Part shown: positions 1 through 5,179 of the stretch, in pieces
How positions within the stretch are numbered: position 1 is the stretch's first letter
Layout: each line of letters opens with the position of its first letter
From: Fimbriimonadales bacterium
GTDB lineage: Bacteria > Armatimonadota > Fimbriimonadia > Fimbriimonadales > GBS-DC
DNA: 6,682 bases
Direction: 5' to 3'
Assembly: GCA_026416655.1 (NCBI GenBank)
Contig: JAOAES010000119.1
Location: 1 to 6,682, forward strand
Position numbers and translations under genes: made by a program
The notes under the pieces: model-generated
Databases searched by the model: none
The model's input: the letters and a program-made list of their open reading frames with translations, nothing else
What the model was told of the DNA's origin: nothing

Positions 1-47
1 GCAGGAATCCCGCGCCGCGTCCCGAATCCTCACAACGCGACTAACGC

Positions 48-56
48 GGAGGAGGA
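48..56 (+). promoter_or_regulatory. Strong ribosome binding site of the deacetylase gene
   Basis: A purine-rich GGAGGAGGA lies about 9 bases before the ATG at 66 and fixes that start. The preceding bases are open in frame 3 up to a TAA at 42-44 and in frame 1 up to a TGA at 58-60. The tail of an upstream + strand gene could therefore end at either place, but too little is present to say which, or whether there is one. Confidence 0.6.
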
Positions 57-65
57 CTGATAACC

Positions 66-803
66 ATGCCGACCGTTGCGATTACACTGGACTGCGAAGC
101 AGCAGACTACCCGCGCTGCTACACGCAAGAGTATATCAAAGTGGCAGAAGAGTTTACGATACCCTTTACCTGGATGATCCAGGTCGCAGGCAAAGACCCG
201 ATGGCGAATGTGCAACTGTATTACCGCGAATATCTGCATCGCATCCCCTCATGGCACGAGTTTGGCTTACACCTGCATTTTGAGGACGCACAGGGACACT
301 ACATCGAAGACCCCCGCGAGCGCGGCGAGATGCTTCAGACAGGCAAAGACTTACTGAAGCAGATTCATCTCAAGCCCACAGCGTTCCGCGCAGGCAGCTA
401 TGCGCTCACACCGCCCGACCTGAAGTATCTGGAGGATATGGGTTTTCTGGTCGATAGCAGCGCGATACCCGACGCCGAGTACCGCATGTTCGTGGACTGG
501 GATGGCGCGCCAAATAAGCCTTACCATCCTTCATATCAGGATGTGCGCAAACCCGGCGAGGCGAAAATCTTAATCGTGCCTGTCGCCACTGCGAATGGTA
601 AAATCGGGTACATCGATCAGGGCTGGGAAGTAATCGAGCCGATTCTGCGCTATCACATCGACCAGCAGACGCCCGTGATTTGTCTGGGCGGCTACGATTA
701 CCACGACAGCGTGGAGACCCTGCGCGAGGCGATTCTGTTCCTGAAAAAGCACAACGCCCGCTTCGCGACGCTGACGCAGATTGTGTCGGAGTATACGCTA
801 TGA
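66..803 (+). CDS. NodB-like polysaccharide deacetylase family protein
   Basis: This 245-residue protein looks like a divergent member of the polysaccharide deacetylase (carbohydrate esterase 4, NodB homology) family. These enzymes are metal-dependent and remove acetyl or related groups from sugar polymers. The first strand carries TLDCE with Asp9 and Glu11, where the family has its catalytic aspartate. The segment WHEFGLHLHF (63-72) supplies His64, His69 and His71, matching the metal-binding histidine motif. FRAGSYAL (107-114) matches the family's third motif with its arginine, and YDYHDS (210-215) holds a late histidine. No signal peptide is visible, so it is probably cytoplasmic and could act on a soluble substrate instead of cell wall. 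The ATG at 66 has a strong ribosome binding site. The stop codon overlaps the start of the aminopeptidase gene (ATGA), which implies translational coupling. The family is fairly sure; the substrate is unknown. Confidence 0.8.
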   Translation: MPTVAITLDCEAADYPRCYTQEYIKVAEEFTIPFTWMIQVAGKDPMANVQLYYREYLHRIPSWHEFGLHLHFEDAQGHYIEDPRERGEMLQTGKDLLKQIHLKPTAFRAGSYALTPPDLKYLEDMGFLVDSSAIPDAEYRMFVDWDGAPNKPYHPSYQDVRKPGEAKILIVPVATANGKIGYIDQGWEVIEPILRYHIDQQTPVICLGGYDYHDSVETLREAILFLKKHNARFATLTQIVSEYTL

Positions 804-1930
804 GCGACCCGCGCTGGCAGAAACTGGCGGATATTCTGGTGCATCACTCGGTGCGTGTGCAGCCCGGTGAGCGCGTGCTGATTGAGGCGTTCGATATGCC
901 TGCCGAGTTCGTCGCGTTGCTGATGCGCACGGTTCACGCGGCGGGCGGGGAGGCGATTCCCGAAGTGAAGCAGACGCCCATCCTGCGCGCCCTGTATCAG
1001 AACGCAAGCGAGGGGCAGATTCAGTTCATCGCGGGGCTGGAGCGGGCGCAGATGGAGGGCGTGCAGGGCTACATCGGGCTACGCGGCGCGCCTAACTTTG
1101 CCGAAATGTCCGACATCCCCCAAACGCAGATGCAACTCGTGCGCCAGCACTGGTGGAAACCCGTCCATCAGGAGGTGCGCGTGCCCAAAACGAAATGGGT
1201 CGTGCTGCGCTGGCCCACGCCGGGCATGGCGCAAGCCGCCAATATGAGCACCGAAGCCTTCGAAGACTTCTACTTCAAGGTCTGCACGGTGGACTATGCG
1301 CAGATGCAGCGCGATGTGCAGCCGCTGGTGGAGCTGATGCAGCGCACACGCGAGGTGCATATCAAGGGACCGGGCACCGATTTGCGCTTCTCGATTGAGG
1401 GAATCGGCGTTGTGCCCTGCTACGGCACGCACAACATCCCCGACGGCGAGTGTTTCACTTGCCCCGTGCGCGACTCGGTGGAAGGCGAGATTACGATTAA
1501 CACCAACAGCGTGTACGAGGGGAACCTGTACCGCAATATCCATTTTAAACTGCACCGGGGCAAGATTGTGGAGGCGACCTGCGCCGACGACGGCGACCGC
1601 CCCGGCGCGGGCAACCCCCGCAAACTGAACGCGATTCTCGACTCGGACGAGGGCGCGCGCTACATCGGCGAGTGGTCGCTCGGCTTCAACCCGCACATCC
1701 TGTACCCGATGAACGACACGCTGTTCGACGAGAAAATCGCGGGGTCGTTCCACTTCACGCCGGGCAACGCCTACGGCGAGGCGGACAACGGCAACCGCTC
1801 GCAGGTTCACTGGGACCTCGTGGTGATTCAACGCCCTGAATTCGGCGGCGGGGAAATTTATTTCGATGGGCGACTTGTCCGCAAAGACGGTCAGTTCATA
1901 CTGCCCGAGTTGCAATCGCTCAACTATTGA
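800..1930 (+). CDS. M29-family metallo-aminopeptidase
   Basis: This 376-residue protein is a thermophilic-type (M29, AmpS/PepS-like) leucyl aminopeptidase. Such enzymes remove amino-terminal residues from peptides in the cytoplasm with a two-metal centre. The ligand pattern is complete: Glu217 in NIPDGECFTCP, Glu291 in YIGEWSLGFN, His318 in KIAGSFHF, Tyr325 in NAYGEA, and His337 with Asp339 in QVHWDLV. The length is slightly below the roughly 400-410 residues common in the family. I chose the ATG at 800, which overlaps the deacetylase stop by 4 bases and has GGAG at 788-791. The reading frame is open further upstream, to 680, but that part overlaps the deacetylase and does not resemble the family. 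The CDGSH gene follows after 12 bases. Peptide turnover is the likely role; why it is coupled to a deacetylase is not evident. Confidence 0.93.
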   Translation: MSDPRWQKLADILVHHSVRVQPGERVLIEAFDMPAEFVALLMRTVHAAGGEAIPEVKQTPILRALYQNASEGQIQFIAGLERAQMEGVQGYIGLRGAPNFAEMSDIPQTQMQLVRQHWWKPVHQEVRVPKTKWVVLRWPTPGMAQAANMSTEAFEDFYFKVCTVDYAQMQRDVQPLVELMQRTREVHIKGPGTDLRFSIEGIGVVPCYGTHNIPDGECFTCPVRDSVEGEITINTNSVYEGNLYRNIHFKLHRGKIVEATCADDGDRPGAGNPRKLNAILDSDEGARYIGEWSLGFNPHILYPMNDTLFDEKIAGSFHFTPGNAYGEADNGNRSQVHWDLVVIQRPEFGGGEIYFDGRLVRKDGQFILPELQSLNY

Positions 1931-1942
1931 CAGGAGGTTCTC

Positions 1943-2149
1943 ATGGCGATTCACGAAACTGAGGAGCGCAACGGCAAACTGCGCACAGTGATGAAACTGG
2001 AGCCGGGCGAGCGCGTCGCCCTGTGCCGCTGTATGCATTCCAAAGAGTTCCCCTTCTGCGACGGCACGCACAAGCAGTTGGAGGGGAACACAGGACCGGT
2101 GATTATCGAGGCGCTAAAGGAGGAGCCTAAGGCGACGGAACAGGCGTAG
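1943..2149 (+). CDS. CDGSH-type iron-sulfur domain protein
   Basis: This 68-residue protein is a single CDGSH (mitoNEET-like) domain. It shows the exact signature C-x-C-x2-S-x3-P-x-C-D-G-T-H, with Cys28, Cys30, Cys39 and His43 as the expected ligands of a 2Fe-2S cluster and Thr in place of the more usual Ser of CDGSH. Such proteins carry a redox-active, labile cluster; bacterial members have been linked to redox and iron handling, but no function specific to this one can be read from the sequence. AGGAGG at 1932-1937 is a clear ribosome binding site 5 bases before the ATG. It is the last gene of the operon, and its stop codon is only 5 bases from the 3' end of the convergent tmRNA gene. There is no membrane segment, unlike human mitoNEET. 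Confidence 0.92.
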   Translation: MAIHETEERNGKLRTVMKLEPGERVALCRCMHSKEFPFCDGTHKQLEGNTGPVIIEALKEEPKATEQA

Positions 2150-2154
2150 GCATC

Positions 2155-2505
2155 TGGTGGAGGCGGGGGGAATTGAACCCCCTTCCGAGACCGTTGCCCA
2201 CTCAGCTTCTACGAGTGTAGCCCTTCTTTGGTTCTCGCACGGGATGTCCCGAAGGGCAGGGCGTTCCCGTGCCAGCTCAGTTGGATGTCCTCTCTCTGCC
2301 CTGAGCGCAGCTTCGAGAGTGAGTCGATCTGGCTCACGCTCGGCTCGCCCCGGATCGACTGCAAGGCGAGCGGCGGGCTGCTTCAATTAGGCAGCCAGAG
2401 CATAGTTGGTGTTCGCACTTCTTGTTCGCCGCTTTTTTACGAGGCCTGCGGCGCCTCGACTCGCCACTGAGCGTCAATCGTGTCCCGTCGAACCCTGACG
2501 CCCCC
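2155..2505 (-). ncRNA. ssrA: Transfer-messenger RNA (tmRNA)
   Basis: The minus strand holds a one-piece tmRNA of about 351 nt, which rescues stalled ribosomes and tags the unfinished protein for proteolysis. The 5' end GGGGGCG (2505-2499) pairs with CGCCUCC before the encoded CCA (2157-2155). This gives a 7-bp acceptor stem with the G-U at the third pair that alanyl-tRNA synthetase recognises. Just inside the 5' end is the conserved GGUUCGACGGGA. The T-arm has stem GGGGG/CCCCC and loop UUCAAUU. Pseudoknot PK1 is visible: CGAGGC (2458-2453) pairs with GCCUCG (2445-2440), and the loop GCCGC (2452-2448) pairs with GCGGC (2432-2428). The tag reading frame runs from GCG at 2416 to TAA ending at 2387 and reads ANTNYALAA, a classic degron ending YALAA. 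The remaining interior, 2386-2190, would hold the later pseudoknots. Its 3' end lies 5 bases from the CDGSH stop. Confidence 0.97.
2387..2416 (-). other. tmRNA-encoded proteolysis tag reading frame (ANTNYALAA)
   Basis: Ten codons, GCG AAC ACC AAC TAT GCT CTG GCT GCC TAA, lie about 90 nt from the tmRNA 5' end, shortly after PK1. The resume codon GCG encodes Ala, and the sequence AAGT just before it is where the resume signal is expected. Together with the alanine carried by the tmRNA, the tag is A-ANTNYALAA. The terminal LAA is what ClpXP-type proteases recognise in other bacteria. Confidence 0.92.
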
Positions 2506-2518
2506 GTGTCTGCATACT

Positions 2519-2550
2519 ATTATACCATGTTGTCCCCAAAAAAGTTTCAA
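2519..2550 (-). promoter_or_regulatory. Promoter of the tmRNA gene
   Basis: On the minus strand an extended -10 box TGGTATAAT (TATAAT at 2524-2519) lies 13 bases before the mature tmRNA 5' end. That leaves a short leader for RNase P trimming. The best -35 candidate is TTGAAA at 2550-2545, but its spacer is 20 bases, longer than ideal. The TGn extension may compensate. Confidence 0.7.
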
Positions 2551-2555
2551 GGCGG

Positions 2556-2573
2556 TATACTCTATCGGGGTGA
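2556..2573 (+). promoter_or_regulatory. Possible promoter and ribosome binding site of the Uma2-like relic
   Basis: A TATACT at 2556-2561 resembles a -10 box facing the Uma2-like relic, and GGGGTGA at 2567-2573 could be a ribosome binding site for the ATG at 2580. No convincing -35 is placed at 16-18 bases. The element is back to back with the tmRNA promoter, so the two would share DNA between 2519 and 2561. Confidence 0.3.
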
Positions 2574-2579
2574 ATGCTG

Positions 2580-2844
2580 ATGGCAACCGCTGTCCAGCAG
2601 ATAATGAGCGTCGATGAGTTTCAACGCCTGTACGAAGGCAAACGCGCGGAGCTATGGCGCGGGGAGGTACGGGAATACATGCCATCGGGATCCAAACACG
2701 GCATTGTTGCAGGGCGTCTGACGACGCATATCGGCGCACGGCTGATGAACACGCGGGAAGGCGAGGTTTTCGCCAAACGATATGCTTACAGGCGACCCGG
2801 TCCTGCCGGGATTTGAAGTGCCTGTTAAGTCGCTATTCCTGTAA
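2580..2844 (+). pseudogene. Uma2-family (DUF820) nuclease-like gene with its core missing
   Basis: The first part resembles the amino end of Uma2-family proteins, predicted PD-(D/E)XK-type nucleases abundant in cyanobacteria, Chloroflexota and Armatimonadota. The resemblance covers MSVDEFQRLYEGKRAELWRG, then a conserved region around PSGSKHGIVAGRL and GEVFA, about 65 residues. The frame then runs into a TGA ending at 2816. In a different frame, from about 2782, LTGDPVLPGFEVPV is read to a TAA ending at 2844; this is the typical carboxyl terminus of the family. Normal members have roughly 180-200 residues, so about 100 central residues, including the catalytic acidic and Lys positions, are absent between about 2770 and 2785. 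I read this as an internal deletion that also shifted the frame. An ATG at 2574 is an alternative start. A short product could still be made, but it would lack the active site. Confidence 0.75.
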
Positions 2845-2855
2845 GCGGAACCCAT

Positions 2856-4034
2856 CTACCCCGACGACCACACGAACACCTCTATGACCCCAACCGCGCG
2901 TTCGAGGTCGCTCTCAGAGACATTCTCCAGCGTGTCGGTAATCCAGTGCCAGTTTGGGGGGAACCCCGGCTCCTGCTCACACCAGAGCGCAATCGCCTTG
3001 TAGCCCTTCCGGTAGAACGGCAGGGCGTCGGTATACGCGCCGTGCGGCACAGCGCTTGGTCGGAGACGCCAATCGGGGCGTTCCTGCGCCAGACACTCGA
3101 AGCGGCGAATCATTTCGGGATGCGCCCGGGCGCGGGGCAACATCGCTTCGGCGACTAAATAGCGCGGCTCGCCGAGACCAACATGGTCGATAATCAGGAA
3201 CTCGGCGTCGCGCAGCGGATAGCCGTACTCGCGTTCAAACGCGAACGCGCCATTCGGTCTACCTACCTCCTCACATCCGGTGAACACGCCCCAGACCTCC
3301 GTGTCGGGCAAGGGATGCTCTGCCAGCCGCTCCATCACGGTCAGCACCGCAGCAGTTCCAGAGCCGTTGTCGTTCGCGCCCTGCACCCACGGCAGAAACA
3401 GTTCCCGGTGGAGTAGCACGCCCATCCCGTAAAGCGCGACCAGCCCGCCCAGCGTCATCACGGCGCGTGCAGGCGCAATTACCCAAGCCAACCCCACCCA
3501 CGGCGCAGCGGCGAGCATCATGGCAAGGAGCGTATGCGCGGCGAGCAATGCCGCCTGCAACTGGAAGTTGCGCCCGAAGGCGCGCACATGCTTGGGATGC
3601 CACATCAAAGTCGCGCGCTGGCTGTCGATATGCGCCATCAGCACAACACGCCGTCGCGGTTCCGATTGCGCCTGCGCAACGGCGATCAGATTCGCGCTCT
3701 CGCGCTGGGGAAACAGGCGCATCACATCCCATCGTCCGCTCGCCAATCCCCAGAACATCATCATTCCCGCCAGACTGCTCAGCGCCGCCGCGCCCCATGC
3801 CAGCGTCGCCGGCGCCCATGCCAGAACCGCCGAGCTAACAAAAAGCAGCGAGACGACCAACCACGCAGGCGTCAAGGAGGGGACGCTCCGAAACGGCTGC
3901 TCGAACACGGTCAGCCCACGCTCCTGCAAGCGGCGACGCAGATAGGCGCGCAGGCGCGATTCCGACTCGCTGGTCGCCGGGCGCGCGCCGAAAGCGTGAA
4001 CGAACTCTGTGAGGCTCTGATAGGCGGTAGGCAT
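2856..4034 (-). CDS. Membrane-associated M28-family metallopeptidase
   Basis: This 392-residue protein is an M28 (aminopeptidase Y/S-like) co-catalytic zinc peptidase. The ligand and catalytic residues are all visible: His135 and Asp137 in LMAHIDS, Asp222 in GANDNGSG, Glu255-Glu256 in GCEEVG, Asp283 in IIDHVG, and His363 in NWHWITDT. Unusually, hydrophobic stretches occur at about 56-98 (probably two membrane helices) and at about 158-206 (probably two more). The second pair sits between the HxD motif and the next ligand Asp222, so the catalytic domain is interrupted by a membrane module. The start ATG at 4034 has GAGGAG at 4046-4041, 6 bases upstream. The open frame upstream of it, to 4454, has no homology and overlaps the neighbouring gene. 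It is the last gene of a leftward operon behind the GNAT gene and the 165-residue protein. The family is certain; substrate and side of membrane are unknown. Confidence 0.9.
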   Translation of the reverse strand: MPTAYQSLTEFVHAFGARPATSESESRLRAYLRRRLQERGLTVFEQPFRSVPSLTPAWLVVSLLFVSSAVLAWAPATLAWGAAALSSLAGMMMFWGLASGRWDVMRLFPQRESANLIAVAQAQSEPRRRVVLMAHIDSQRATLMWHPKHVRAFGRNFQLQAALLAAHTLLAMMLAAAPWVGLAWVIAPARAVMTLGGLVALYGMGVLLHRELFLPWVQGANDNGSGTAAVLTVMERLAEHPLPDTEVWGVFTGCEEVGRPNGAFAFEREYGYPLRDAEFLIIDHVGLGEPRYLVAEAMLPRARAHPEMIRRFECLAQERPDWRLRPSAVPHGAYTDALPFYRKGYKAIALWCEQEPGFPPNWHWITDTLENVSESDLERAVGVIEVFVWSSG

Positions 4035-4086
4035 AGCTCGCTCCTCTATGGAGTTTTTCTCGCTCTTGTTCGTGTTCCCTGCCCCC

Positions 4087-4584
4087 TTATCTCGACTCAA
4101 ACTCGCCTGCCTTTCCCAGAACGCCCTCGTGCGGGATCGCCTCGCGCACATAGACAGGCGATACCCCCTCAGGCAGCGCAGGCAACGGCAGCTCATCCGC
4201 ACTCCATTCCGAGCGATACACTCGATAGCTGCGGGGTGGCAGGTTCTCCACCCAGAATACCAGTTCGAATCGCCAGCGGCGAGTGCCTTCAGGAAGCGGG
4301 CGTACCGTCCCGTCGCGCATCCGCCACGCGGAGATTGGCTCCAGGTGGCTGTTGAGAATCTGGCAGGGAACGCGTGCGCCTTCGGGCGTCCACACCGCTG
4401 CTGAACGCGGCTCGCTCCCCGGCTTGAGCGGCATATCCACACGCAACACGGCAACCCCCGTGTAGGGCGAGTTCGTGGGGTTCAGCACAATCAGTGCGCG
4501 ATAGTCGCCCTGCGCGTTCGCAAAGCGCGTGTCGATCTCGGCTTCAAGCCGGTTCAGCAGGTTCTGAATCTCGGGTTCCGTCAT
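4087..4584 (-). CDS. Hypothetical protein, beta-rich, faint similarity to the C-terminal part of GH38 mannosidases
   Basis: I do not firmly recognise this 165-residue protein. An amino-terminal helix (1-24) is followed by a beta-rich stretch. That stretch includes LIVLNPTNSPYTGVAVLRVD (31-50) and FWVENLPPRSYRVYRSE (110-126). The pattern of 'V-x-N-P ... R/G-V-V-x-V' early and 'V-x-x-L/P-P-x-x-Y-R-x-Y' later recalls a beta-sandwich domain of GH38-type alpha-mannosidases, but no glycosidase catalytic domain is present. There is no signal peptide and no membrane segment. The ATG at 4584 lies inside the end of the GNAT gene (41-base overlap), with GGAGG about 9 bases upstream. The M28 gene follows after 52 bases. 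The overlap and common strand imply co-translation with the acetyltransferase. A stand-alone carbohydrate-binding or structural role is possible but not shown. Confidence 0.75.
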   Translation of the reverse strand: MTEPEIQNLLNRLEAEIDTRFANAQGDYRALIVLNPTNSPYTGVAVLRVDMPLKPGSEPRSAAVWTPEGARVPCQILNSHLEPISAWRMRDGTVRPLPEGTRRWRFELVFWVENLPPRSYRVYRSEWSADELPLPALPEGVSPVYVREAIPHEGVLGKAGEFESR

Positions 4585-5059
4585 CTGCCAACGCCTCCAG
4601 CGCGCTGCCTGTTAGCATGTACCCGACCCAGCCCGTCTCTTTGGGAACCGCGCCGAGCTTTTTGTAAAACTCGATGGCAGGCGCGTTCCACTCCAGCACG
4701 CTCCACTCGATGCGGTCGTACCCGCGCTGTCGCGCGATGCGTGCCAGAGTGCGCATGAACGCCAGCCCCACGCCCTGCCCGCGCACTTCGGGAACAACAT
4801 AAACATCTTCGATGTACAGCGCGGCGCGCCCGCGAAACGTGGAGAAAACGGGATAAAACAGGGCGTAGCCGACTGCCTGCCCGCCTCGCCATGCCAGCAA
4901 CGCCTCCGCCACAGGACGCTCGCCAAAAAGCGCACGCTCCAGGTCGGCTTCCTTCGCCACTACCTGCTCCAGCCTGCGCTCGTACTCTGCCAGCTGGCGG
5001 ATAAGTTGCAGGAGGCAGGACAAGTCTTTCGGCTGCACTGAACAGATGGTGATGCTCAC
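4544..5059 (-). CDS. GNAT-family N-acetyltransferase, spermidine/spermine acetyltransferase-like
   Basis: This 171-residue protein is a GCN5-related acetyltransferase, which transfers acetyl from acetyl-CoA to an amine. It resembles the SSAT (diamine acetyltransferase) branch along its length: LIRQLAEYE (19-27), VGYALFYPVFSTF (63-75), LYIEDVYVVPEVRGQGVG (81-98) with the RGQGVG pyrophosphate-binding loop, and EWNAPAIEFYKKLGA (123-137), where Tyr132 matches the general-acid tyrosine. Polyamines, thialysine-like compounds or another small amine are candidate substrates. The start is a GTG at 5059: an in-frame TGA lies only one codon upstream (5065-5063), so no earlier start exists, and homology begins at once. 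There is no ribosome binding site. A promoter (5094-5066) places transcription start at or next to the GTG, so the mRNA is probably leaderless. The acidic tail beyond about residue 153 is poorly conserved. Confidence 0.88.
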   Translation of the reverse strand: MSITICSVQPKDLSCLLQLIRQLAEYERRLEQVVAKEADLERALFGERPVAEALLAWRGGQAVGYALFYPVFSTFRGRAALYIEDVYVVPEVRGQGVGLAFMRTLARIARQRGYDRIEWSVLEWNAPAIEFYKKLGAVPKETGWVGYMLTGSALEALADDGTRDSEPAEPA

Positions 5060-5065
5060 AGGTCA

Positions 5066-5094
5066 ATTCTACCCGCCCGGACGAACTGCCTCAA
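5066..5094 (-). promoter_or_regulatory. Promoter of the leftward GNAT-hypothetical-M28 operon
   Basis: On the minus strand TTGAGG (5094-5089) and TAGAAT (5071-5066) are separated by 17 bases. Only 6 bases separate the -10 box from the GTG start at 5059. Transcription would begin at about the first base of the coding sequence, giving a leaderless message, which fits the lack of a ribosome binding site. Confidence 0.65.
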
Positions 5095-5095
5095 G

Positions 5096-5136
5096 TTCGC
5101 GTGCAAACTGGCAGGAATACCTGCGTGTGTTGCGAA
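5096..5136. promoter_or_regulatory. Nested inverted repeat between the divergent GNAT and SAVED genes
   Basis: GCAGG-AATA-CCTGC (5111-5124) is a perfect inverted repeat. It is flanked by a second pair of arms, TTCGC (5096-5100) and GCGAA (5132-5136), with a partial GCAA/TTGC match just inside. It lies immediately upstream of the -35 box of the leftward operon and about 45 bases before the SAVED gene start. It could be an operator for a dimeric regulator or an RNA hairpin in the SAVED leader. No clear promoter for the SAVED gene was found between 5060 and 5179. Confidence 0.4.
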
Positions 5137-5179
5137 ACAATTCGTTAGCCATCCGCAAGGGTGAGGAACGCCTCGAGCT

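Noticed and set aside
1079..2071. Long open frame on the minus strand (330 codons)
   Set aside because: It lies antisense to the clearly conserved M29 aminopeptidase and CDGSH genes and shows no family motif; it is a by-product of GC-rich codon use.
2125..2151. GCCTA...TAGGC as a terminator of the CDGSH or tmRNA transcript
   Set aside because: The arms are only 5 bp, the loop is large, and no T-run follows on either strand.
2155..2190. tRNA-like 3' end with T-arm and CCA
   Set aside because: The acceptor partner is 350 bases away with tag and pseudoknot in between, so it is the tmRNA 3' end and not a separate tRNA.
2157..2390. Open frame on the + strand (77 codons) across the tmRNA gene
   Set aside because: The region is fully explained by the tmRNA on the other strand and the predicted protein is low-complexity Ser/Arg.
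4035..4454. Upstream extension of the M28 reading frame to 4454
   Set aside because: There is no homology, it overlaps the neighbouring gene, and the ATG at 4034 has a good ribosome binding site and begins a sensible protein.
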